Positions 1 through 5,555 of a stretch of 10,258 bases of DNA are shown piece after piece (the first letter of the stretch is position 1; every line of letters begins with the position of its first letter). The DNA comes from Desulfobulbaceae bacterium. GTDB taxonomy: Bacteria > Desulfobacterota > Desulfobulbia > Desulfobulbales > Desulfobulbaceae. The notes under the pieces were generated by a model. That model was not told where the DNA came from and did no database searches. It was given only the letters and a program-made list of their open reading frames with translations. The stretch is taken from NCBI GenBank assembly GCA_011322715.1, contig DRLX01000506.1, forward strand, positions 1 through 10,258, written 5' to 3'. The translations under genes and the position numbers were made by a program.

Positions 1-9
1 CCTATAGTA

Positions 10-1344
10 TCAATGAAACGATTTGTACCCGGTTACTGGAACTGGTTCAGAAACAACCGAAAGGTAATCCTTGTTCGGACTCAGGTTGCCGGGCAGATCA
101 TAGTCGGGCCCGAATCGTTCGTAGGTGATATCGTAGTTGTACAGGTCCCGGCCGCCACCGATCTCCAGCCGCCAGGCTTCATCACGGTTGCCGCCGAAGG
201 TGTCGCCGGTGTTGGGATCAAAATCGGAGCGGTCGTATTCAAATTCGCTGAAGAGCAGGCCGTCCCAGAAATCCGTTGTCAGCAGAAAACCATACACCTC
301 ACCGGAGTTTCCCTGTTCCTGCGACCAGGAGGAGTAGGAGTTTTCCTGTTGTCCACCCTGCATGTAAAAGCCTTTGACGTCCATGCGTTTATCAAGCAGG
401 TGGACGCCGCCGGAAAATCCGTACAGATGGTCATCATCGTCAAAACCGATGCCGAAGCCGTCATGGAGACCGAATGTGTCTTTGCCGAACACGGAAAAGC
501 CGCTTACGTACAGGTTATGGTAATCGAAACTGAGCTGACCGCCGTTTCGGGCCAGCCCTGCAAAGGTATTTTTTGACTCGACAATCTGCAGGTCTCCGAG
601 CTCAAAGGCCGTGTGAACATCCGTTCCCTGGTATTGGGCCGTCATCAAGACCGTGTTCAGATCAAGCCCCTGCCGCTCCGGGTCAATGGAACCCTGGTTC
701 TGCGCCTGGGAGTCGGACGTAGTTTCCCGGGGTCCGTAGGCATCATTTTGTCCGTTTCCGGAAAATGTATCCGCTCCTGTTGGACCGGAATGATTTTGTT
801 CCAGCAACCGTAGATTTCCACTCAGGATCACTTGCCAGTTGCCCTTTTTGACCATTGATTCATGCTGCAGGGTTGAATCAATCGAGGTGCCGACATAATC
901 ATCGCCATGATTACTGTGAAAGTTTCCGGCCTGCATGTTTACGGTCCATTCATTGGTGGTGGAGGCCTGGTCAACGGTGGCGTACTGTCGAGAAGAAAAG
1001 GGGATTTCCTGTTCAAAAGGGCCGTTGGCGCCGTTACCGGCTATGTAGATGGTATGCGGGCCTGCGCTGAGCGCCATGGGTACCCGGCAATGGAATCCCG
1101 TGTCGGTGATTTCAGCGGTGGCCGTGATATCGTTGTCATCGAGCATGACAAGAAGAGAATCCCTGTCCACGGATGTGGTGAATTCCACCTGGATATCCGG
1201 ATGATTGGATAGGATTTTCTCCCCCGCCCTTGGGGAGAGCATACGAATTGCCGTGTTTTGCTCCTCGGCTGCCGCAGGATTGGCAACGGACAGGCAGCAG
1301 AAAACAGCAACCAAGGTATGGAAGACAACAGATCGTTTGAACAC
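10..1344 (-). CDS. Exported Ig-like domain / outer-membrane beta-barrel protein
   Basis: A 444-residue exported protein of unknown specific function. Residues 1-26 form a signal peptide (KR, hydrophobic core, cleavage near NPAAA|EE). Residues about 33-117 resemble a small Ig-like domain of the bacterial Big type, with an initial SPRAGEKI turn and a closing AGPHTIYI strand. From about residue 130 to 430 come alternating short beta-strand patterns with aromatic girdle residues and polar Gly/Asn/Gln/Asp-rich loops (190-225, 330-347, and FDDDD at 301-305), as expected of an outer-membrane barrel. The start is GTG, chosen because a near-perfect AAGGAGGT lies 7 nt upstream and the signal peptide begins there. 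The C-terminus (VTGYKSFH) does not look like a normal final barrel strand and may reflect a frameshift or truncation. It stands as its own unit, separated from the anti-sigma gene by repeats. The export and barrel calls are inferred from residue pattern only; no named family is recognised. Confidence 0.75.
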   Translation of the reverse strand: MFKRSVVFHTLVAVFCCLSVANPAAAEEQNTAIRMLSPRAGEKILSNHPDIQVEFTTSVDRDSLLVMLDDNDITATAEITDTGFHCRVPMALSAGPHTIYIAGNGANGPFEQEIPFSSRQYATVDQASTTNEWTVNMQAGNFHSNHGDDYVGTSIDSTLQHESMVKKGNWQVILSGNLRLLEQNHSGPTGADTFSGNGQNDAYGPRETTSDSQAQNQGSIDPERQGLDLNTVLMTAQYQGTDVHTAFELGDLQIVESKNTFAGLARNGGQLSFDYHNLYVSGFSVFGKDTFGLHDGFGIGFDDDDHLYGFSGGVHLLDKRMDVKGFYMQGGQQENSYSSWSQEQGNSGEVYGFLLTTDFWDGLLFSEFEYDRSDFDPNTGDTFGGNRDEAWRLEIGGGRDLYNYDITYERFGPDYDLPGNLSPNKDYLSVVSEPVPVTGYKSFH

Positions 1345-1350
1345 CGCTCT

Positions 1351-1358
1351 ACCTCCTT
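1351..1358 (-). promoter_or_regulatory. Strong Shine-Dalgarno of the barrel protein, fixes a GTG start
   Basis: On the minus strand AAGGAGGT stands 7 nt before GTG at 1344. It matches the 16S anti-SD almost completely and decides the GTG start over any downstream codon. Confidence 0.8.
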
Positions 1359-1371
1359 AACACGTTGAAAT

Positions 1372-1381
1372 GACAATTGTC
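1372..1381. promoter_or_regulatory. 10-bp perfect palindrome upstream of barrel gene
   Basis: GACAATTGTC reads the same on both strands and sits 27-37 bp before the GTG start, next to an AT-rich stretch (ATTAAATTTTATACAG on the minus strand) that could carry a -10 element. It could be an operator. No good -35 is visible and a 10-bp palindrome may be chance. Confidence 0.25.
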
Positions 1382-1419
1382 TGTATAAAATTTAATGTGG
1401 ACTTTTGAGAACCTGATTG

Positions 1420-1476
1420 AGGAGCGGCTTAAGACGCGAAATATCCATCATCGAATTCGCGGATAAATCCGCTCCT
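1420..1476. repeat. Inverted pair of REP-like elements (BIME-like)
   Basis: AGGAGCGG (1420-1427) and CGCGAA (1435-1440) are mirrored by TTCGCG (1456-1461) and CCGCTCCT (1469-1476), with exact symmetry about 1448. The right unit reads TTCGCG-GATAAATC-CGCTCCT and contains its own stem, GCGGAT-AA-ATCCGC (1459-1472). The left unit on the opposite strand reads TTCGCG-TCTTAAGC-CGCTCCT. This is the architecture of REP sequences, and the core resembles the pseudomonad-type REP consensus (CGCGGGTAAACCCGCTCCTAC) as I recall it. REPs are non-autonomous repeats, often mobilised by a RAYT (TnpA-REP) transposase encoded elsewhere. None is encoded here. Confidence 0.7.
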
Positions 1477-1500
1477 ACCGAAATAAACAGCCATGAACCT

Positions 1501-1691
1501 GATGCCGTCGTAAAAACTTCGCTCTACTGCGTCGTGTGTCCTGTGTCGATTCGTAGGCATACTACATGTATAGTTAAGACTCGCCACAGAACACTACTCC
1601 TCGGAGTCTCCGCTACGCTCCCCTTACCTGTATATCTATGTTTTTACTTAGCCATCTTTAAGCATTGTCTGGACTTTTTACGAATTCATCA
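1501..1691. mobile_element. MITE-like non-coding element with terminal inverted repeats
   Basis: The left end TGATGCCGTCGTAAAAA (1500-1516) and the reverse complement of the right end, TGATGAATTCGTAAAAA (from 1675-1691), match at 14 of 17 positions. AACCT occurs directly outside both ends (1496-1500 and 1692-1696) and may be a 5-bp target duplication, though the left copy shares its T with the repeat end. The inside holds smaller palindromes, such as TACATGTA (1564-1571) and GACTC...GAGTC (about 1579-1608), but no plausible protein. From memory, similar ends and the internal ACTTAGCCATC...GCATTGTCTGGAC pattern recur in deltaproteobacterial genomes; this was not checked. The right end lies 26 bp past the anti-sigma stop. 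Confidence 0.6.
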
Positions 1692-1716
1692 AACCTCACC
1701 TGTTATACAACTACGT

Positions 1717-2292
1717 TTAATATGCCCGTTCGATAAACGTAATAAGCGAAGAATTTTTCAGGGTTGTGAGCAATTTTTTTACTGTTGCTGAGGGAGTGGG
1801 ATGAAAACGTATCGTATAGATGCCCCGTTTCCCCGGGCCGTTAATGATCGCACCATTGGTCCTGGCCAACAATTGTTCTATTTCCCGTAATCGGGCGTTT
1901 TCATGAAAGATGACATAAAAGATCGGTCCTGCCTGGGCCCCGATATCTGTTCGGTTGGCGGACAGGGTATGATAGGTGTTTTTTATGGGGGCAGAGGCGA
2001 TAAAGAGACAGAGGACAATGGCCTGGACGGCAACAATTCCCCAGGCCAGTTGCGGTCTGCGGAAAGAATTGCGTATCATGTTCAGCAGGGCCTGTACGGG
2101 TGAGACGGATGGGGGTTGGTGGGCATTGCCGACCGGCGTAGGTTCTTTAATGGATTCTTCTATCCGCGCAAAGAGCGCTGGATGTGCCGGAGGTATATCC
2201 TCTGCCGTTTGTTGAAGGATATGACGGGCAGTCGCAGAGTCCAGGTTCTCCTGTTCCTTTGCCGTGTCGGACAGGTTTTCAGATTTTGACAT
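1717..2292 (-). CDS. Membrane-anchored anti-sigma factor partner of the ECF sigma
   Basis: A 191-residue protein following the ECF sigma gene after 33 bp, so almost certainly its co-transcribed anti-sigma factor. Layout: cytoplasmic N-terminus (1-80) with a helical stretch and an IPPAHPALFARIEESI motif typical of anti-sigma linkers; one membrane helix at about 82-101; and an extracytoplasmic tail. Residues 124-190 (FYVIFHENARLREIEQLLAR...INGPGKRGIYTIRF) resemble the beta-alpha-beta, inhibitor-I9/propeptide-like C-terminal domain seen in some anti-sigma factors. The zinc anti-sigma signature HxxxCxxC is absent: the only cysteine is in the membrane helix. I chose ATG at 2292, which has GGAG 7 nt upstream, over an in-frame GTG at 2304 (204 codons from a weaker context). 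By family logic it holds the sigma factor at the membrane until an envelope signal releases it; the signal is unknown. Confidence 0.75.
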   Translation of the reverse strand: MSKSENLSDTAKEQENLDSATARHILQQTAEDIPPAHPALFARIEESIKEPTPVGNAHQPPSVSPVQALLNMIRNSFRRPQLAWGIVAVQAIVLCLFIASAPIKNTYHTLSANRTDIGAQAGPIFYVIFHENARLREIEQLLARTNGAIINGPGKRGIYTIRFHPTPSATVKKLLTTLKNSSLITFIERAY

Positions 2293-2325
2293 TGTTTTCT
2301 CCACGGATCACAAAAAAATGGATGA

Positions 2326-2883
2326 CTACAGGTCGTCGCTGTTGATTCCCATTCGTTCAAGGGCGGTTTTCAGGGCGGCCTTGGCATAAAAAACCCTGGT
2401 TTTTACCGTACTCTCCGGAATGTCCAGGATGTGCGCTATCTCCCGGTAGGCCAAGTCCTGGTAAAAGGCCAGGTCCAGTATTTCCCTGTGTTTGGGCGAC
2501 AGCAGATTCAGCGCCCGGCTGAATACCTCTTTTCTGTCACCGGTCTCAAGGTCGATTTCGGCGGCCTCAATTTCCGGATGATCGGCAATGTCCTCATGGT
2601 ATCTTTTTTTGCCGATCTCTTTTAACGCGAGGTTACGGGCAATGCCGATCATCCAGGTCAGTACCTTGGACTTCCCCTTGAATGCAGCGCTGTTTTTCCA
2701 GACCTGGGTGTACGTCTCAACCAGTATGTCATCGATACAGTTTTGGTCACCAACCAACCTGTGCAGATACACTTTTATTCGCTGACTGGTCTCTTGATAG
2801 AGGATGGCAAAGGCATCCCGGTCGCCTCCGGCGGTCTGTTCAAGAAGCGATAAAAAAGGGTCGAGAGTTGCCGGTCTGTTCAT
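2326..2883 (-). CDS. RNA polymerase ECF (group 4) sigma factor
   Basis: A 185-residue extracytoplasmic-function sigma factor. Region 2 spans about 24-92: DAFAILYQETSQRIKVYLHR, then a DDILVETYTQVWKN core-binding and -10 recognition segment, then a WMIGIARNLALKEI helix. A short acidic linker (about 98-118) leads to region 4 (about 120-172), whose helix-turn-helix is YREIAHILDIPESTVKTRVFYAKAALK and recognises the -35 element. Regions 1 and 3 are absent, and the length is normal for ECF factors. The start is ATG at 2883, giving the usual roughly 20 residues before region 2. Upstream in-frame TTG at 2964 would add an odd hydrophobic stretch. The ATG has no clear Shine-Dalgarno, so translation may depend on the preceding leader ORF. 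It probably activates a regulon for envelope functions and perhaps its own operon. The target regulon is not visible. Confidence 0.93.
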   Translation of the reverse strand: MNRPATLDPFLSLLEQTAGGDRDAFAILYQETSQRIKVYLHRLVGDQNCIDDILVETYTQVWKNSAAFKGKSKVLTWMIGIARNLALKEIGKKRYHEDIADHPEIEAAEIDLETGDRKEVFSRALNLLSPKHREILDLAFYQDLAYREIAHILDIPESTVKTRVFYAKAALKTALERMGINSDDL

Positions 2884-2908
2884 GGGTGCCGTGGATGGAA
2901 AGAATGGT

Positions 2909-2983
2909 TCATTTTTTTTGGGAAAAAATATCTGCAGAAGAAAGTGGAGCGCAATGTTGGACAAAGAGCAACCCGATGTTCAT
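2909..2983 (-). CDS. Possible 24-codon leader ORF ahead of the ECF sigma gene
   Basis: The ATG at 2983 has AAGAGG 9 nt upstream (2993-2998) and reads 24 codons (MNIGLLFVQHC... to ...FSQKK) to TGA at 2909-2911. The stop lies 25 nt before the sigma ATG. It is the first ORF about 20 nt downstream of the predicted promoter. The last sense codons fall in an A8 run (T8 at 2912-2919), and a +1 change of frame there would enter the sigma reading frame. It is too short to claim from coding statistics; it may be a translational-coupling leader or nothing. Confidence 0.35.
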   Translation of the reverse strand: MNIGLLFVQHCAPLSSADIFSQKK

Positions 2984-3010
2984 CTGAGACGACCTCTTCT
3001 TCCCGTTAAA

Positions 3011-3039
3011 AGAATAACATATGCACGCTGCATTGTCAT
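3011..3039 (-). promoter_or_regulatory. Predicted sigma70-type promoter of the sigma/anti-sigma operon
   Basis: On the minus strand ATGACA (3034-3039, five of six to TTGACA) is followed after exactly 17 bp by TATTCT (3011-3016, four of six to TATAAT). Transcription would start near 3003-3005, about 20 nt before the leader ORF. An ECF-type promoter with an AAC-containing -35 (TCAACCGG, just upstream) could overlap it, but no firm ECF -10 is seen. Confidence 0.45.
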
Positions 3040-3199
3040 GCCGGTTGAGGTGGAAAATAGTGGATGTCGGTGGAATTATGATGGTATGAGACGTTTCTCA
3101 GAAGGCAGGGGAGGGGGGCTGTCTGCCGATTGTTTTAAGGTCTGGTTTGCCCGGTGCCGGCAGGAAGGGGAGATAAGGGACAACGACCGCAGAATGATT

Positions 3200-3213
3200 G
3201 ACGATTGATCGTC
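3200..3213. repeat. Short perfect inverted repeat, possible operator
   Basis: GACGAT-TG-ATCGTC forms a perfect 6-bp dyad about 160 bp upstream of the predicted sigma promoter. Size and symmetry suit a dimeric regulator, but distance and lack of a second copy leave it uncertain. Confidence 0.25.
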
Positions 3214-3385
3214 TGGACTGTTTGGCTATCCATTTTGTGGACGTAGTCCTGCTTTGGGTTGTCTTGAGCCTGTTTCAGGCCGGAGAACAGGTTTCGGAGA
3301 GATTCGGTTTCAACAAGGCCCAATCAACAATAACTTCGTCTTCTGAATGGAGACTGCAACATATCTTCAACCGATCTTCAATCAC

Positions 3386-3422
3386 GAAACTGCAGGCGTA
3401 GCCATGCTCCGCCTGCAGTTTC
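3386..3422 (-). terminator. 13-bp stem hairpin, likely terminator of the CARDB-like gene
   Basis: GAAACTGCAGGCG (3386-3398) pairs perfectly with CGCCTGCAGTTTC (3410-3422). The 11-nt loop can add AGC/GCT pairs after one mismatch. It lies 70-106 nt past the stop of the 3492-4298 gene and well upstream of the sigma promoter, where a terminator is expected. The trailing T-tract is short (TTTCGTGATT on minus, TTTCATTC on plus), so termination may be moderate or bidirectional, or the structure may be a dispersed repeat. Confidence 0.6.
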
Positions 3423-3491
3423 ATTCAAGCAGATCGACTACATTTCCATCACCGTGTCCAGGTGCCTCAATGAAGATATTTTGCTGTACCC

Positions 3492-4298
3492 TTAACGCGG
3501 GCAGGACAGGGTAACGCTCCGGGTGTTGTTGGCAGGGTCATTGTCCTTCAAATGTGGTCCTGGAACAAAGGTTGCCTGGATGTTCTCGTTGCGACCAACC
3601 CTGAGTCGGGAGTGGTAGATGACCTTGCCGCCGGGCCGCGCCAGTTCGTGATCGGGATCAATCACCGGCAGACCCGCGCCACCCCATGAACGACCATTGC
3701 GACGCAGCATGACCAAGGGGCCGTTTTTTTTCCAGAAGATTCCTGCCATGCGTCCGGGGCCGTGGTTACTGATCATGACCTGAACATGACAGGTGGCATC
3801 CAGACTGATATCTTCCACCGCCGGATCCGGATAGACGGGATGGGCACGGTTGCCCGTCTCTCCCTGAACCGGGTAGTCGATCAACAGTTCTCCGGAGATC
3901 CGGTCTCTTCGACTGGAATGACCAAAGGGCGGGGCATTGTTACTGATGAGTATCTCGAACCGGCCGCCGTTCTTCAGGTCAAGGCTGTCCACTCCATAGC
4001 GAAGCTGGAAGCTGGTGTGTTTTTGATCGGCAACGGTTTTGGCCACAAATTTGTTGCTTTTTTTGTTCAGAATCTGAATTCGTACCTGCCAGAGCTTAGG
4101 TTTTTTATTGAGTTTGCCGTAGACTCGGATTTCACCCGGCCTGCTGACCCGGACGGGAAAACTCAATACATAGGGTTTGCTCGGCCCGTTAGGGGGATAG
4201 AGAACAAACGACTGCTTTTCCTGTCGGGCCATGGCCGGAACCTGCAGGATGCTCAATAAAAGTACGATCATGCAGGCCGGAAAGCGGATGATTTTCAT
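3492..4298 (-). CDS. Exported protein with N-terminal beta domain and C-terminal CARDB-like domain
   Basis: A 268-residue exported protein of unknown function. Residues 1-24 are a signal peptide (cleavage near PAMA|RQ). Residues about 28-143 form a beta-rich domain (FPVRVSRPGEIRVYGKL..., ending GELLIDYPV) that looks like a jelly-roll or pre-peptidase-type sandwich. After a linker, residues 158-268 look like a CARDB (cell-adhesion-related) Ig-like domain: PDPAVEDISLDATC, then VMISNHGPG, then DNDPANNTRSVTLSC. The only two mature cysteines, C170 and C266, stand near the two ends of that domain and could form a disulfide in the periplasm or outside the cell. The ATG start is supported by AAGGAG 7 nt upstream (4306-4311). 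The neighbouring gene 4655-5188 encodes a related domain, but a terminator-like hairpin separates them. A structural or binding role is likely; no enzymatic motif is seen. Confidence 0.78.
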   Translation of the reverse strand: MKIIRFPACMIVLLLSILQVPAMARQEKQSFVLYPPNGPSKPYVLSFPVRVSRPGEIRVYGKLNKKPKLWQVRIQILNKKSNKFVAKTVADQKHTSFQLRYGVDSLDLKNGGRFEILISNNAPPFGHSSRRDRISGELLIDYPVQGETGNRAHPVYPDPAVEDISLDATCHVQVMISNHGPGRMAGIFWKKNGPLVMLRRNGRSWGGAGLPVIDPDHELARPGGKVIYHSRLRVGRNENIQATFVPGPHLKDNDPANNTRSVTLSCPR

Positions 4299-4305
4299 AA
4301 CCTGT

Positions 4306-4311
4306 CTCCTT
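4306..4311 (-). promoter_or_regulatory. Shine-Dalgarno of the 268-residue exported protein
   Basis: AAGGAG on the minus strand, 7 nt before ATG at 4298, supports that start and the signal peptide it begins. Confidence 0.7.
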
Positions 4312-4599
4312 GCTGGATGAGGGCTGGGTATTTTATTTTCTGATTAACATCGAAGCTCAGTAAAGTCGTATCAGGGGTAACATCGTTCGGTATTCGATAC
4401 TTGATTTGACATAAAATTCACCTGTTGCGCCGAGAGGTTCTCTTTGTTCAATCCCACCAAGCGATGGTATCCCCTGTTTCTGAGGATTGATGGTAATCAT
4501 GTTTTATTTTGCTCAGGCTTTTGTTTGTGCCGTTGATATGCCTGATAAACCGGTATGGCTGGACCAAATTGGCCGACCACAAAAAATAATGAAAATATC

Positions 4600-4628
4600 G
4601 GCTCCTGTGTGGCATGCTCATGGGAGCC
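4600..4628 (-). terminator. Probable intrinsic terminator after the small CARDB protein gene
   Basis: On the minus strand GGCTCC (4623-4628) pairs with GGAGCC (4600-4605) around a 17-nt loop, 27 nt past the stop codon. A T-rich stretch follows (ATATTTTCATTATTTTTT, 4581-4598). The long loop and the T6 lying about 14 nt past the stem weaken the call. Confidence 0.45.
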
Positions 4629-4654
4629 AATGTTTTTCAGATAAAGGGAATCTA

Positions 4655-5188
4655 TCATTTGATCCGGGGACCACATAATATCCTTTTGGTGAGGACATTA
4701 TTTCCTTCGTTTATCTCGGCAAGTTCATGGTTGCTGTCAGCAACGACCTTGATTGTATACACAATTCCGGCATGCAGCAGGTTGTTTGGCGATTTAAACC
4801 AGTCTCTGGTAAGGCTTTTTCCCGGCTTCTGTAATGTTTTGTTCCGGTCAAATGCCCACAGAGACATGCCTCCTGCCGGTTTGTTGTCTTTGTACATCTG
4901 GATGCCGATCTTCGTTTTCGAAGTATAAATGGAATCCGGTATCGGCGCCGGGCCTGAATTTTTCAGGCTGACCCGCAGGTAACATCTCCCCTGACCGTTC
5001 TGGATCGCCTGGATATTGGTCACGCTAAGATCGGGTTTGGAGAGCGGTATTTTGTTTTTGTCAAATGTGAATTTTTTTCCTACCTGGTGCAGTCCGGCCA
5101 CCGGTGGATTCCCGGCATGGGCAAATCCGGCAAGGGGGAGCAGCGCGGCCAGACATCCGGCAACCAGAATCAGTTTTGTCCTTTTCAT
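4655..5188 (-). CDS. Small exported CARDB-domain protein
   Basis: A 177-residue exported protein that is essentially one CARDB Ig-like domain. Residues 1-25 are a signal peptide (cleavage AHA|GN). A VAGC sequence at 9-12 resembles a lipobox, but it lies inside the hydrophobic core with more hydrophobic residues after it, so ordinary signal peptidase I cleavage is preferred. Residues 52-172 show the CARDB pattern: KPDLSVTNIQAI, GRCYLRVSLKNSGPAPIP, a central VYTIKVVADSNHELAEINEGNN, and a final strand ending in cysteine. C69 and C172 take the same positions as C170 and C266 of the protein encoded at 3492-4298, suggesting common ancestry and a conserved disulfide. GGAGG 5 nt upstream of the ATG supports the start. 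CARDB domains usually mediate adhesion or protein contacts; the partner is unknown. Confidence 0.85.
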   Translation of the reverse strand: MKRTKLILVAGCLAALLPLAGFAHAGNPPVAGLHQVGKKFTFDKNKIPLSKPDLSVTNIQAIQNGQGRCYLRVSLKNSGPAPIPDSIYTSKTKIGIQMYKDNKPAGGMSLWAFDRNKTLQKPGKSLTRDWFKSPNNLLHAGIVYTIKVVADSNHELAEINEGNNVLTKRILCGPRIK

Positions 5189-5555
5189 TTTTTCCTCCAG
5201 TGTTTGATTGGGTATTTATTGGAAAGCTCACTTTGAGTGTTTCTGATTCTATGTGACCCGTGATTAGAAAAAGGTTCAAAAAAAAGAAGACAGATGAAAA
5301 AATGTCATGGAAAGCAGAGGTAGAGTTCGACGAGAAATGGTCGGTAAATCCGATTTTAGAATTTTCTTCGGTGGGAGAGGGGAATAGAAAGATTTTCCAG
5401 ATTGATGCGTGCAGAAACAGTATCTGCCGGTGAACTGCGCGATATTTTCCGCAAGCGGCGGTAATCACCGATGAATAGTGGATAACCTGCCGATTATGAG
5501 GATAGCGGGGCAGAGCTGTTTTTCAGTGAAGCGTTGTCACCTCATCTGATAACTA
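5189..5555. other. Intergenic region between korB and the small CARDB gene
   Basis: A 367-bp gap. Apart from a weak promoter candidate and the ribosome-binding site of the CARDB gene (GGAGG, 5194-5198), I see no gene or clear structure. TGATA-GT-TATCA (5547-5558) overlaps the korB stop, but no hairpin with a T-tract marks the end of the kor operon, so termination may be Rho-dependent or outside recognisable patterns. Confidence 0.5.
5251..5279 (-). promoter_or_regulatory. Weak promoter candidate for the small CARDB gene
   Basis: TTGAAC (5274-5279) and TCACAT (5251-5256) on the minus strand are 17 bp apart, about 60 nt before the ATG. The -10 match is poor. A short CTCA-CTT-TGAG dyad (5228-5238) lies just downstream. 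Confidence 0.25.

Larger units (their letters stand above)
1345..1716. other. Repeat-filled intergenic region
   Basis: This 372-bp gap between the anti-sigma stop and the barrel-protein start has no convincing gene. It holds, from the barrel gene outward, the ribosome-binding site, an AT-rich stretch with a 10-bp palindrome, an inverted pair of REP-like sequences and a MITE-like element. Open frames across it run through the repeats and have no ribosome-binding site. Confidence 0.7.
2984..3491. other. Intergenic region between CARDB-like gene and sigma operon
   Basis: About 500 bp with no convincing gene. It contains the terminator hairpin of the upstream gene (3386-3422), a 14-bp inverted repeat (3200-3213), a purine-rich stretch (3101-3120) flanked by GGCAG/CTGCC, and the predicted promoter of the sigma operon. 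A 62-codon frame (3135-3323) starts with TTG, lacks a ribosome-binding site and matches nothing I know. Confidence 0.6.
4299..4654. other. Intergenic region between the two CARDB-like genes
   Basis: A 356-bp gap with no supported gene. It has the terminator-like hairpin near the upstream gene and, nearer the downstream gene, inverted GTATC...GATAC motifs (about 4368-4400), including GTATTCGATAC at 4390-4400. No promoter with both a good -35 and -10 was found, although a promoter is expected here if the hairpin terminates. Confidence 0.5.

Noticed and set aside
13..576. 187-codon plus-strand frame opposite the barrel protein
   Set aside because: The minus-strand gene has a perfect Shine-Dalgarno, a signal peptide and domain pattern. 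The plus frame has none of these.
1417..1791. 124-codon plus-strand frame in the repeat-rich gap
   Set aside because: It runs through the REP pair and the MITE-like element into the anti-sigma gene's 3' end. Low-complexity product and no start signals.
2884..2964. N-terminal extension of the sigma factor from TTG 2964
   Set aside because: It adds 27 hydrophobic and lysine/proline residues not seen in ECF factors, with no good Shine-Dalgarno. ATG 2883 gives the usual N-terminal length.
3135..3323. 62-codon minus-strand frame in the gap before the sigma promoter
   Set aside because: TTG start without a ribosome-binding site. A competing frame in the same stretch looks equally protein-like, so coding character is not distinguishable.
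5153..5164. Lipobox VAGC in the small CARDB protein
   Set aside because: The cysteine at residue 12 is in the middle of the hydrophobic core with 13 more signal-like residues after it, ending AHA. Signal peptidase I cleavage fits better.
5449..5458. CCGC-AA-GCGG hairpin as kor operon terminator
   Set aside because: Only a 4-bp stem with a 2-nt loop, nearly 100 nt past the stop, with no T-tract.
5061..5468. 135-codon minus-strand frame overlapping the start of the small CARDB gene
   Set aside because: Its second half lies out of frame within the signal-peptide region of the CARDB gene, which has GGAGG and a clear domain. No Shine-Dalgarno precedes this frame.
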